Shown: in pieces, positions 16,250-25,508 of the stretch | Layout of the letters: every line of letters begins with the position of its first letter | Numbering within the stretch: the stretch's first letter is position 1 | Origin: Accumulibacter phosphatis | Lineage (GTDB): Bacteria > Pseudomonadota > Gammaproteobacteria > Burkholderiales > Rhodocyclaceae | Assembly (NCBI RefSeq): GCF_000024165.1 | Contig: NC_013194.1 | Coordinates: 3,720,001-3,784,000 of the forward strand | Direction of reading: 5' to 3' | DNA: 64,000 bases | Program-made: the position numbers and the translations under genes | The notes under the pieces: generated by a model | The model's database searches: none | Seen by the model: the letters and a program-made list of their open reading frames with translations, nothing else | Told to the model about the DNA's origin: nothing

Positions 16250-16920
16250 CTACACGCTCCGGTACTCTTTCCACCCGGGCTCGCGCAACGTCCCGACCAG
16301 AAGAACACGTAACGGCCAGAATATCCCGCAAGAATTCACTAATCGCTCATACGCTGCACCCAGCAAGTACAAAGGCCAGGTCATGCGCAGATACTCAGGG
16401 CGACCCTCGACAAGCTCAACTCGCTCCAACAACATCCCGGAGTCCTCAGCCAGCCGGGCCACATCGCGCCGCGTATTGGCGCGGTAACGGGTCGGACACG
16501 TAGCGACCTCGGGTCGCCCGCGCAAACGATTGACATACTGGTGAAATCCATGTGGCGTAAACCGCGCTATGGTCGGCATGTAGTGCCACTTGTTCCGCGT
16601 CTTGAACAGAAAAACACCACATCGAACCGGCCATCCTCATAGGGTATGCCAGCCGCCTTAGCCACGCGCCCTTCGTCGAGCATTGGGTTGTCGATCACCC
16701 TTGGATCCAAATCAACCCCACACATCTGCCCCACGGCTACACGGAAATTCATTTGCGGTACAATCCCCGCACCGGCGCCAGGGTCGAGCACAACTGAGCT
16801 AGGATGCAAATACGCGATAATCCTCTCGCGGAAAAGCTCGTCATCCCAGTTTCGCGAATAAGATGGATAAAGTCTGCGATTTAACCAGTCTACAGCACTG
16901 CTCATTTCATTGATCTCCAT
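16250..16920 (-). pseudogene. SAM-dependent methyltransferase broken by an internal deletion
   Basis: The N-terminal half is readable from about 16920/16905 ('VVLDPGAGAGIV' SAM-binding loop, 'IPYEDGRFDVVFF'). The C-terminal half lies in another frame ('NKWHYMPTIARF', 'RGRPEYLRMTWPLYLLGAAY', ending at 16250). In intact relatives about 30 residues (the 'DNVLEHL' to 'LKPGG' segment) separate these parts. Here 'FDVVF' runs directly into 'FLFKTRNKWHY', so roughly 80-90 bp are missing and the frame shifts. It would have modified a sugar of the polymer. Loss may leave the polymer unmethylated. Confidence 0.75.
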
Positions 16921-17054
16921 GTCCTCGTTAGCACCTATTCCTTCTCTGCTCCCGGCGGCACCGCTCTCATCGTCGCAAACGCCCCTCTTGACCCACATTG
17001 CCCAATCTCTCTTGACACCGAACCCATGAATCACCAGCGCACTGCAAATTAGAA

Positions 17055-18011
17055 CTACGGTTCTCTGCCCAACCCAAGCTCCTTATAAATGTCGATCAGC
17101 ACCTCGATGGTGTTCGGCTCGACAGCACCTACGTTCGACGTTGTACCCGACTGTAGTAAAGCAAATAACTCGTCGAGGTCACGATACGCAAGGACCCCTT
17201 CTGGCCTATCTACCACATTGGTGGCGAAAACGGGTTTGCCCAGGTAAAGTGCCTCCCTGACTGAAATAGAATCGCCGTCGGTGCTCGTGTTCCGGATAAA
17301 TCCTTCGCTAAGCTTTATCACCTCGCAAAAATCATGCGGAAAGCAGATCCAATGTGGAACATCGATCAGATCTGGAGCATTGACCCTGACGAACGCTTTG
17401 TAGCTCCCCGTTGGGTCCGAAATGATCAGCTTATAATCTGATCGCAGGGAGAAGCGCGACAAGAGATTGGTAATTCCATAAATCTCTAAGCCGTGCTTGT
17501 CGAATGTCACATTAAAGGCATTCGTGCAAAACACTCTCTGCCGCAATTTAATTCTCTCAATGACTTCCAAGGTCGCCAACGGCAGTGGCTGCACATCAGA
17601 AGGCGGGATAAAGGCTGAAACCCGTTGCGCTCGAGGATTCATACCGCGTGCCAACGTGTGGCTGCCCCTGTTGATTACGATTGGCACCGAACACCAACGT
17701 AATGACAAATAATCCGCCTCGTTTTTCAGCCAGGAGTAACGCGACAGATTACCGTGGTATGTAATTATCGTACGCTTCCCCAGGATGTGCCCAACAACCG
17801 CGAATACAAGCCGCAAATAGACATTAGACGTGTGCAGGTGAATTATCCGATGACCGAGAACGGAACTAATCCCTCTACCAGTAAACAAATCCTTCAAATG
17901 CAGGAACGAGCAATCGCGACGAGAACAAAAATACGCCCATAGACGACTAACATGAATTGTAACTCCGCCAATTGGCGGGGGAATCTTGCCAACTATCAAC
18001 AGATCCTTCAT
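17055..18011 (-). CDS. Glycosyltransferase, GT4-like
   Basis: 318 residues starting 'MKDLLIVGKIPPPIGGVTIH', the loop seen in GT4 enzymes that begin with 'PPPxGGV'. Later comes 'IITYHGNLSRYSW' and a donor-site region 'FIRNTSTDGDSISVREALYLGKPVFATNV', where family members carry the nucleotide-sugar-binding Glu. It is slightly short for the family. The gene and its surroundings (about 16.5-18.3 kb) look visibly richer in A+T than the housekeeping parts, as is common for transferred polysaccharide genes. Sugar specificity is unknown. Confidence 0.8.
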   Translation of the reverse strand: MKDLLIVGKIPPPIGGVTIHVSRLWAYFCSRRDCSFLHLKDLFTGRGISSVLGHRIIHLHTSNVYLRLVFAVVGHILGKRTIITYHGNLSRYSWLKNEADYLSLRWCSVPIVINRGSHTLARGMNPRAQRVSAFIPPSDVQPLPLATLEVIERIKLRQRVFCTNAFNVTFDKHGLEIYGITNLLSRFSLRSDYKLIISDPTGSYKAFVRVNAPDLIDVPHWICFPHDFCEVIKLSEGFIRNTSTDGDSISVREALYLGKPVFATNVVDRPEGVLAYRDLDELFALLQSGTTSNVGAVEPNTIEVLIDIYKELGLGREP

Positions 18012-18352
18012 TTAAAATACTCAGATGAAGTCACACAGCAACACGCCGAAGCATCCTGACGACTGCCGTCGAATACAAGGCCAGAAGAAGACACCGACTT
18101 ACCGCTCTTAACCCATCTACGAGCGATTTCGACCCTTATCATATACTCGGTGGCGTCGATGGTACTACAGACGCAGCCCGGTATCAAAAACTGTGATCGT
18201 CCGCGAGGCAACTTATCCCAATGGAAAGAGAGGAATCACCAGAAAGTAGCAGGATAACCAACTAGTTAAAGCCGCGTAGCCGTACACTATGCGTGCGTCA
18301 ATGCCCGAAGAGAATTCGCACTCCTTGGTAACGGCACGTCCCACCGAGCGAC
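18012..18352. other. Intergenic gap, 341 bp
   Basis: A+T-richer stretch between the GH123-like gene and the glycosyltransferase downstream on the minus strand. Short frames inside it have no family resemblance. I see no clear hairpin, repeat or promoter; a degraded gene is possible but not supported. Confidence 0.4.
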
Positions 18353-20458
18353 CTAGCGATTGCCTGGCGGGCTTCCCTTAATGCTCTCCAACACTAGACG
18401 GCGCGTGGATGTGGCACGCCATTCGTCGTTTGGGCTAGAAATGACATCAACGGCAAGTCTCCTTGCCGCCTGATTGCCGAACATCGAGGCATACCGCGCA
18501 AGTAGTGCCGCATCCTCTAGACCGAGTCGCCACGCTTCCCAACGCCTGCTGCTAAGCAGAGACTGGTTACCTTCTTCGTACACAACGCCAAAATCGGGAC
18601 GTCGCCCATCAAAATCGTCCCAGGCGCTTCCATATATATCGCCATAACTCCAAAAGCCGACGCCACCAAAACCTCTAGCATAAGCACGCCAAGGCATAAG
18701 CCGATAGTAACTATAAGCCAGATTGTCCTTCCCGGGTCCCCGCATGTTATAGAGCCACACCTTGGAACCTTCAACGACAGCAGGGTCACTGGATAGACCT
18801 TCAGCCACGCATGCAATATCCACCAGTGAAACCAGAGCTAAGGCGGATCGGTTGTCAATCGTCGCGAAAAGTCTCACGCCAGCCAACTCGCTACGCATCC
18901 ACCGAATTACCTCGTGCGCCATCACAATCTCTTCACCAACAGGCTCATCATACGGGTATAAGAAAACCCGTACATCGCTCCTTCCGACGCTCCGGATACT
19001 ATCGATAATCCCATGGTACCACTGAACAAATTGTCGACGCCAAACAGGATCAGCAAGTTGCGGGGCATTTCGTCGAAAATCCAGGAACAGCAGGACGATG
19101 CTCACGCCAGTATATTTCTCAATGACTTTAGAAAACCCCTTAAAGTCGACGGACCGATACGGCGTAAGCATGGCTGGAGGAATGACTGCAACACTTGTAT
19201 GATGGGCCAACAGGTCTGCGCGAGCTAAGTCGCCCCGCATAGCCAACATGCCATGGCCTGGATATGCCCAAACAACCGATGCCAGAAAGGAGCGGTTGTC
19301 AATGGTTGCAGCCCTTTCCACGTCGGTGGTAGCGATAAAGCGCTTACGAGAACCGTCGATCCGAAGGGTATGCCTTCCCTCACCGCACAATTTTAGCCAC
19401 AGCATCACGGTCTCTCCCGGCGCGATGTCGTAGATGGGGCCCACAGGTACCAGTGGGTCGAAAACCGTTTCTAAGCTTGCTGTCAAGACTGGCTTGGCTT
19501 CAAAGAGAGCTGCTGTCAGGGCCGCTTGTTGCGCTGATTCGGTGAACCGAACGCGCAACGGTATGGAAGCCGGATTGCTTAACGTGAACGCGCGATAATC
19601 GCAACTCCCCTGGGGTATAAGTATCTTGTAATCTGCCTCTGCCTGACCCTTCGGCAACGTCAGAGGCGAAATGTGCGCCAGAGGATTAACCGTGTCGATC
19701 ACGAACTCCTCGTTGGGAAAGCGCTTAGCCAATGCGGCGGCTCGCCGCGCGACGGTATCTGGGCCCGAGGGAAGGCCCAGCCGATCCAAAGCGCGCATCG
19801 CACGACGGCTTGCGTCGACGGTACGCGAAGCAGTGACGCGGCGTGAAACGTCGGCAGGAATCTCTCCCAAATCAATGGTCGATTTCAGTTCTGTTCCGGC
19901 TACCGCTTCGACGATTTCCACCTCGTCGGTAAAAAAATAACGGCCCCGCAAAATGATTTCCAGACGGGCATAGCGGGCCAAGCGTCCCAACCCAGAAAGG
20001 CTAAACCGTCTCTCCTCGTAGGGTCCTTCGTGCCCACCCACATCGTTAACGACATCGCCGACAAACTCGTACCGCTCTCCATCTGCACTAAGATAGACCA
20101 TTCCGCGATAGGGAAAGCTTACGCCAGCAGCGAAACGTCGGGCAGTTCGAATCGCCACTGACTCAACCGGGACGATGTGCCCAAGATCTACGGTGATCGC
20201 CACCCCACGCGTCTCCTTCCAGCCAAGGCTCCCATCGGACGTCCATAAGATTCCCTTTGTGAACTGCTGGTCCGTGAGTGCCTTCGCTACTGTCTCCTTC
20301 GAGTAGGTTTTGTAGTTCGGCTCTGGATCTAACTGGTAAGGCTTCTGCCGAGAAACGAAGTCCGCGGCAGAGGCTACCGAAAGCCCCAGAATGGCCAGTG
20401 CTGCAGCTAAAGCAAACCTCCCCGACCAGGGGCGCCGGTACCGTGAATCAGCTTCCAT
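18353..20458 (-). CDS. Secreted GH123/DUF4091-like protein with discoidin-like domain
   Basis: About 701 residues from 'MEADSRYRRPW'. A hydrophobic signal segment 'FALAAALAILGLSVASAAD' ends at a plausible A-x-A cleavage site. Residues ~50-190 look like an F5/8-type carbohydrate-binding sandwich ('GVAITVDLGHIVPVESVAIRT', 'GMVYLSADGERYEFVGDV'). The C-terminal ~350 residues resemble the DUF4091/GH123 (beta)-barrel, with 'FLYPYDEPVGEEIVMAHEVI' carrying an acidic pair and 'AYARGFGGVGFWSYGD' near the end. GH123 enzymes act on N-acetylgalactosaminides. Export plus cluster position suggests processing of the exopolysaccharide. Enzyme activity is not proven. Confidence 0.65.
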   Translation of the reverse strand: MEADSRYRRPWSGRFALAAALAILGLSVASAADFVSRQKPYQLDPEPNYKTYSKETVAKALTDQQFTKGILWTSDGSLGWKETRGVAITVDLGHIVPVESVAIRTARRFAAGVSFPYRGMVYLSADGERYEFVGDVVNDVGGHEGPYEERRFSLSGLGRLARYARLEIILRGRYFFTDEVEIVEAVAGTELKSTIDLGEIPADVSRRVTASRTVDASRRAMRALDRLGLPSGPDTVARRAAALAKRFPNEEFVIDTVNPLAHISPLTLPKGQAEADYKILIPQGSCDYRAFTLSNPASIPLRVRFTESAQQAALTAALFEAKPVLTASLETVFDPLVPVGPIYDIAPGETVMLWLKLCGEGRHTLRIDGSRKRFIATTDVERAATIDNRSFLASVVWAYPGHGMLAMRGDLARADLLAHHTSVAVIPPAMLTPYRSVDFKGFSKVIEKYTGVSIVLLFLDFRRNAPQLADPVWRRQFVQWYHGIIDSIRSVGRSDVRVFLYPYDEPVGEEIVMAHEVIRWMRSELAGVRLFATIDNRSALALVSLVDIACVAEGLSSDPAVVEGSKVWLYNMRGPGKDNLAYSYYRLMPWRAYARGFGGVGFWSYGDIYGSAWDDFDGRRPDFGVVYEEGNQSLLSSRRWEAWRLGLEDAALLARYASMFGNQAARRLAVDVISSPNDEWRATSTRRLVLESIKGSPPGNR

Positions 20459-20721
20459 CGCCTCCCTACTCTCCACTAGGGCTACTTCCTTGAACACTTC
20501 TGCGGCGCCAAGAGTTGGGACACGCCAACGCTATGGGTCAACAGCACTCCTAGCTCACCTCGAAGCGCCAGTCCGACCGCCTACTGAAAGCGCGCTCGCA
20601 GCACGTTATTTCTGAAACCGTGACTGCGATCTGTCACTGAGCCAACACTAACACCAGCCGGGGCAAGAGGCGTCACGACCCTCCTTTTTCGACGACTCAG
20701 CATCCCGGATAGGTTTGACAC

Positions 20722-21924
20722 CTACGATGTACAAGTGCTGCCAATTGCCGACCCGTCGACAACCGCAGCGTACAACTTCGCCTGAGTCTTAGCAGCCTCA
20801 CGCCACGAATAGTCTCGTTGCAGCGTCATGAAAGCTTCAGCACCCATTGCCTGCAACCGATCGTGTCCGACATCCGTAGCCTCACGGATTGCTCTCATCA
20901 ACGCACCTACGGTCGGTTCGCCAATCTCGAAACCGAACTTTCCATCGCCCAGTAACTCGCCGAGCCCCCCTGCCGTCGTACTGGCAATTGGCCGGCCACT
21001 TGAAAGGGCCATGGTTGCGACACCACTTTGCGAGTAGAAATCCGTGTAAGGGAGCACGACCAGATGCGAGCATTCAAACAACCCGCGAACTTCTTCTTCC
21101 CCAATAAAGCGTGCCACGACATCAATCCCTTGCGGTGCACGCGCAACCAACGCCTCGCATTCACCCCAATATAACCTTTCTCCCTGACTCACAGCACCAG
21201 CGATCACAAGAGTCACCGGCAAACCTTCTGCCCGCAGTCTCTGCACGGCCTCGATAGCGAGATGAATTCCCTTGTTCTTGCGTATGGCCCCAAAACATAG
21301 AACGCGAAACTCCTCCGAACGTGTGTAGGGTAACGGTCGATCACACAGAGAAAAAACGCCATGGGAAGTGACTGTCACGGAATCGGCAGGAACACCAAAA
21401 TCTCTTATCAATGTCTCCTTTTGGCTGGAATGATGGACTACCAATGCGTCGGGAGCCTGATACAAAGCGGTCAGGATCTTGATCTCAATTATGCGCAGCC
21501 AAACAGGCAGAAGCCACCGATGTGGGTAGACGTCGTGAACGGTCAGCACGAGACGAACATGCCTACGTGACAACTGCCACATCTGAAGAAGCGAAAGAAA
21601 TGGTATTCCCGGAAAGTTGAAATGCACCAGAGTATGGGCTGATTTTGCGGCGTGCTTCAAGTCAAGAATTATAGCTGAACATTGTAAAAACTGCTTGCCC
21701 ATCTCAAGAAGCTTACCGAATCGCCGCCGTGCCCGTAGTGAACAGAACACCCTCAGTTTGTCTTTCGGGAACGTCCCGAGATACTCGAAATCCTCCGGGC
21801 AAACCAACACCGCATCCGGATAACTCGAACGAATAGCGCCGAATAGCTCACTCACGTATTTCGCAGCCCCTGACTTGCTGGCTTGCGTGCATTGAATCAA
21901 TAGCACCTCGTGGCCCTCTAACAC
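20722..21924 (-). CDS. Glycosyltransferase family 4
   Basis: 400 residues. The N-terminal domain has 'QASKSGAAKYVSELFGAI' and 'LVLTVHDVYPHRWLLP'. The C-terminal GT-B donor domain has 'VLCFGAIRKNKGIHLAIEA' and 'VVLPYTDFYSQSGVATMALSSGRPIAST', with the 'GVA...AL..GRP' donor-binding pattern. Its first codons overlap the end of the polymerase gene by 7 bp, so the two are co-translated. A 263-bp gap follows before the GH123-like gene with nothing recognised in it. Confidence 0.88.
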   Translation of the reverse strand: MLEGHEVLLIQCTQASKSGAAKYVSELFGAIRSSYPDAVLVCPEDFEYLGTFPKDKLRVFCSLRARRRFGKLLEMGKQFLQCSAIILDLKHAAKSAHTLVHFNFPGIPFLSLLQMWQLSRRHVRLVLTVHDVYPHRWLLPVWLRIIEIKILTALYQAPDALVVHHSSQKETLIRDFGVPADSVTVTSHGVFSLCDRPLPYTRSEEFRVLCFGAIRKNKGIHLAIEAVQRLRAEGLPVTLVIAGAVSQGERLYWGECEALVARAPQGIDVVARFIGEEEVRGLFECSHLVVLPYTDFYSQSGVATMALSSGRPIASTTAGGLGELLGDGKFGFEIGEPTVGALMRAIREATDVGHDRLQAMGAEAFMTLQRDYSWREAAKTQAKLYAAVVDGSAIGSTCTS

Positions 21925-23177
21925 GTCACTTCCCTCTTTGTCCGTTGCATTGTGTTACTTCGCACTGAAGCAGCCAACACGAGCGCTGCTCCTGCATAAG
22001 CCATGAAGTCGACACCTCCGTTTGCATACCCAAGCAGCCCACCGTGCTCCGACAAGCCACGTACAACAAGAAGCAACACCCACGTGGGGGCAAGAGCTGC
22101 AACGAGTCGGTCATCCCCGTGAAGTTGCTGTCGCTTCCAGAATAGCCACAGGCTTGCCCTCAACACATAGATTAGCATAATCATGCTGACGGAAAATCCC
22201 AGAAGCCCTTTCTCGGTCAATATAGTGAGGTAGGCATTATGGAAGGCGCCTGAATCGAGGCTCGTAAAACGTTCGAGGTTGCTTGAGTATAGCGTGAGAT
22301 AGCGTGTTAGATCAGTGTCCCAGGTAAGCGCCCCCCACCCAAGAAAGGGCTTGTCCATAAACTTAGCCAAAGCGCCGCTCCACAGCTCAGAGCGGCCCGT
22401 CGTAACGTCGCTGAGCCAGTACAACGCTTGGAGTAGTGCTTGATCGTCAAGAATCGTCGCGCCGGCCACGAAGGCAAGAGCAGCGATGGGTAACATGAAG
22501 AGGACCACCATCTTCGACGGCGGACGCCGTAGAAGCCACGCAATCCCACCGGCGACTCCCAACGCTAGGATACTGGTCAAGGCGCCACTCAGTACCAAGG
22601 CCAGGAGAACTGTTAGGCTATAAGGGTAAAACCACCAGCGCCGTCCGTACCCTTGCCAGTTCAGCACAAAGGCAAGCAACATCGCAAAGGATAATGGATT
22701 CGGGTTGAGGCCATACCGGGCGTCCATCTCAAACTTGTAAGCGGCGAACTCCATCAGGTTGGCCGGGCTTGGAGGACCCATAATTAACAAGAAACCGCCG
22801 ATCAGCGTGATTGCACCAATCAATGCGGGGATGACCAACAGTTTCCGAAAGACCCGGCTGTTTCCCATGCGCCTAAAATGGACCATCAGGACAAATGTCG
22901 TAGCCACCATGAAAGCTTGGCGAGCGGCGTCAAGCCACCCCAATTCCGGGCGAGATGAGTCCATTGTCGAAAAAACTCCGCAGATCACGTAGGTCATTCC
23001 GAGGACAAGCCAGCGCCTCTCAGCGTGGTTGATCCGCCAGCCTGAGGACCCGAGGCCCGCGAGAGTCAGGATGGACGCCCCGGTGATTAGGCCTCGAGCC
23101 AAAAGCCCGTACACACTGCCGGGGAGCACCACGAGCGCAAGAGACATCATGAACATCAGCGAAATTAGAACACTCAC
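21918..23177 (-). CDS. O-antigen polymerase/ligase family membrane protein (Wzy-like)
   Basis: 419 residues with about ten hydrophobic segments. The large periplasmic loop has 'FLGWGALTWDTDLTRYL' and 'SGAFHNAYLTILTEKGLLGF', the Wzy_C-type pattern where H-N-x-x-L precedes 'EKGLLG'. Such proteins polymerise or ligate lipid-linked oligosaccharides at the outer face of the inner membrane. It overlaps the flippase gene (23174) by 4 bp and the GT4 gene (21924) by 7 bp, so flippase, polymerase and transferase form one translationally coupled set. Confidence 0.85.
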   Translation of the reverse strand: MSVLISLMFMMSLALVVLPGSVYGLLARGLITGASILTLAGLGSSGWRINHAERRWLVLGMTYVICGVFSTMDSSRPELGWLDAARQAFMVATTFVLMVHFRRMGNSRVFRKLLVIPALIGAITLIGGFLLIMGPPSPANLMEFAAYKFEMDARYGLNPNPLSFAMLLAFVLNWQGYGRRWWFYPYSLTVLLALVLSGALTSILALGVAGGIAWLLRRPPSKMVVLFMLPIAALAFVAGATILDDQALLQALYWLSDVTTGRSELWSGALAKFMDKPFLGWGALTWDTDLTRYLTLYSSNLERFTSLDSGAFHNAYLTILTEKGLLGFSVSMIMLIYVLRASLWLFWKRQQLHGDDRLVAALAPTWVLLLVVRGLSEHGGLLGYANGGVDFMAYAGAALVLAASVRSNTMQRTKREVTC

Positions 23178-24454
23178 ACTTCACTTCCTTTGAGGAGGAT
23201 TCGGGTGGTCAGCCATAGAGCTACAGCTCCCTCCGAGATCACGCAAACCCAGATGACATTAGCTAGGCTGGTTGAAAACGCTAGTTTCCCAACGAGGGCA
23301 ACCCCGTAAGCCAAGAGCATCAGCTTCATGTACAAGGCTCCACGCCCAAGCACAAAGCAGTGTCGAGCCGCGAGTTGATTAGTCGACATCACAAAGAAGT
23401 ATGCTGAGTACGGAACCAGAAGGTCCGCAACCAAGCGTGTCTGGGTTGGACCAAAATGGCCGCGCTCATAGACCAACCGCACGATAGCGTCGTCTAGGCT
23501 GACCATCAATAGGGCGATCAGTCCACTAGGCAGGCAAAGGCACAGGAACACCCATCCCGTCGGCCGCCGGCCTGCACTCAGTGACCGAGCAGCCCAACTC
23601 TGATAAATCTGCCCCAGTTGCGAACTTATCAAATTGAGCGGCAGCATCCCAATTCGCAGCGCAAACGCGTTAATCGCCACTAGGCCATCTCCAAGACGTG
23701 CCGCAAAATAAAAATTGGAGAGCTGGTTAATGTTAAACCCGACGTTTTCGAGAGATGCTGATCCAAGTGATCGCATAAAAGATGATAAATTTGGCGCATC
23801 GCTAGTACCCCCCCCTGCCAAACGGCGCAGCAAGACCGTAAGGCCAATGAAACCAGCGAAGGCCATTCCGAAGAGATACGACCACGGCAAAGCAGCAGTC
23901 ATGCTATCGCGTGTGGACGAAACGGAGTAGAACACCACGAGAACAATTAGCATAGTCGCCGGCGCCGTGGCACTTAGCAAAGTGGCTTCATTATGGCGGC
24001 GGTCGGCATGCAAGACACCAAAAGCAAGGCCAACTAAGACAGTAGGCAGGATCGAGAATGCAAGAATGCTGGCGAAACGCTTGAGCAGTTCATTGGGCGG
24101 CGCAAAACCAAGAACCACTGCCAGCTGTGTGGAATCCAGCACTGCTAAGGCGACAGTCAGCAGAAGTGCCAGCCCGCCAAGCCAGCACATCACCGGCCGG
24201 AGGAAGCTCGGACCACCGCCAGCTGCCTCACTCCTTATGTAATGCGGTACAAATGCAAGGTTGAACGCCCCCATCATGAAGCTAGAAACAAAGACCAGCA
24301 ACTGTTGAATAGCAAAAAAGGCGTCAGTCACCCCCGAGACTCCAAAAACACTCGATATGAGCACTTCGCGGACGAAGCCTAACGCTTTGCCGAAACCGTT
24401 TATCAAGAGCTGTAGAAGCACGGGGCCCAATCGCCAAGGCAGTCCCGCGTTCAT
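23174..24454 (-). CDS. MurJ/MviN-like lipid-linked oligosaccharide flippase
   Basis: 426 residues, nearly all hydrophobic helices. The N-terminus 'NGFGKALGFVREVLISSVFGVSG' is a hallmark of MviN/MurJ relatives, with 'VTDAFFAIQQL' after it. Shorter than typical MurJ (~510 residues), as is usual for polysaccharide-cluster members. Expected to flip undecaprenyl-linked repeat units to the periplasm for the polymerase encoded next. It is the first clearly functional gene of the coupled export set. Confidence 0.85.
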   Translation of the reverse strand: MNAGLPWRLGPVLLQLLINGFGKALGFVREVLISSVFGVSGVTDAFFAIQQLLVFVSSFMMGAFNLAFVPHYIRSEAAGGGPSFLRPVMCWLGGLALLLTVALAVLDSTQLAVVLGFAPPNELLKRFASILAFSILPTVLVGLAFGVLHADRRHNEATLLSATAPATMLIVLVVFYSVSSTRDSMTAALPWSYLFGMAFAGFIGLTVLLRRLAGGGTSDAPNLSSFMRSLGSASLENVGFNINQLSNFYFAARLGDGLVAINAFALRIGMLPLNLISSQLGQIYQSWAARSLSAGRRPTGWVFLCLCLPSGLIALLMVSLDDAIVRLVYERGHFGPTQTRLVADLLVPYSAYFFVMSTNQLAARHCFVLGRGALYMKLMLLAYGVALVGKLAFSTSLANVIWVCVISEGAVALWLTTRILLKGSEV

Positions 24455-24972
24455 TATACAGCCCGCTTATAAAACACGATCCTGGTGGGCACGAGGGCGA
24501 GCCCGAATCGATAGCACCACGCAGCGGCGGTGAGACCGGCGATACCAAGAAGGCTTCGATGGAAGCCGACCCGTAAGAGCCCGTGGCGCGCGGGTAAGCA
24601 GAAACCAGCCGCAGCCCCCTCGGCGCGGAAGCGCTCACTGGCAGCCATCTGAGGGGCTTCAAGATCACTGGCTCGCGGGTAACGATTGCTCTGTTTGTAA
24701 CCCCGGTTACTTAGCCCCTTGGCCCGGTTCAACTGGTCCATGGTCAGCCGCCTGAAAAGCGACCATGCGATCGCGTCAACGCCACCCTCGTCCTTGACGC
24801 GGTGAACTGCGATTAATCTTAGCCTCGCCGAAATCGCGGAACTCGCCAATCTGCAAAGGTTCGATTCCCACGAATGCGCTAACGCACCTCGTACAGCGTC
24901 CGCACCTTCCGGTGTCAGCCCTTGATCGATAAGGACGCGGACATCGAACACGAAACGCTCATCGACGGTCAC
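24454..24972 (-). pseudogene. Chimeric frame: PIN-toxin start fused to unrelated C-terminal fragment
   Basis: The frame is open for 172 residues but looks composite. The first ~20 ('MTVDERFVFDVRVLID') resemble the opening strand and first Asp of a PIN toxin, fitting the antitoxin gene 10 bp upstream. The middle has no family resemblance. The last ~55 ('GLLRVGFHRSLLGIAGL' to 'VPTRIVFYKRAV') look like the end of another protein, perhaps a methyltransferase. Its stop overlaps the flippase start at 24454. I read this as a toxin gene truncated by rearrangement and joined to a remnant. A genuine orphan protein cannot be excluded. Confidence 0.45.
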
Positions 24973-24982
24973 GCCACTCTTC

Positions 24983-25291
24983 CTACCACCGCTCGTCGCG
25001 AAGGCGATCGTGCTCTTCGTCGCTCGGAGGTAGCCCGCTCACGATCGTTCGTTTCCAAGACCCAAGGATTTCCTTGACGGCTTCGCGGACAGAGCGCCGC
25101 GGTTGGGGTGCTCCTTTAGAGTCTCCCCCGCTGGAATAGCTGTCTTCCGGGAATGGATCCGCTTGAGTGGTTGCTTCGGGTACCGTTTTATGATCGGGAA
25201 TGATCACCGTCAGTCGGATTCTCGAACGCTTCACATTAACTCCCGGTAGCAGTTGAAGCCAACCGTGGTCATATATGGCTTCTACTTGCAT
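24983..25291 (-). CDS. AF2212-like (DUF104) antitoxin homolog
   Basis: About 102 residues. The first ~33 ('MQVEAIYDHGWLQLLPGV', then 'RIRLTVIIPD') match the short beta-rich AF2212-like antitoxin pattern. The rest is hydrophilic with 'RRSVREAVKEILG' and 'PPSDEEHDRLRDERW', as in antitoxins whose tail binds the toxin. ATG 25291 is preceded by GGAGGAG at proper spacing, so it is chosen over an in-frame start 42 codons earlier. The gene downstream should be a PIN toxin, but only its beginning remains recognisable. Confidence 0.6.
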   Translation of the reverse strand: MQVEAIYDHGWLQLLPGVNVKRSRIRLTVIIPDHKTVPEATTQADPFPEDSYSSGGDSKGAPQPRRSVREAVKEILGSWKRTIVSGLPPSDEEHDRLRDERW

Positions 25292-25508
25292 AGATGGTTC
25301 TCCTCCCACCGTCGATGACCGGCCACTCGGCGATTTCCTGTGCCGGTGTACAGGCAGACCGCCCCACCTTCGCCAACGGCGGGCAGCGATAGCCACTCTC
25401 CACTCTCGCGCCTCCAACCGGTCTGTCGGGCCGGGACGCCGGTCATGGGCGCGGAGGGCTTGACATAATGCTCACCGATCGCGGCAGTCGGGATCTGTGC
25501 TGTCACTT

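Noticed and set aside
16068..16331. 87-codon minus-strand frame between the methyltransferase remnant and the bi-domain gene
   Set aside because: It overlaps the methyltransferase 3' end, has no ribosome-binding site that I can see and no resemblance to any protein family.
24856..24880. GGTTCGATTCC resembling a tRNA T-loop, perhaps an integration site
   Set aside because: The flanking 5-base arms do not pair beyond two G-C pairs and no cloverleaf can be formed, so it is a chance match.
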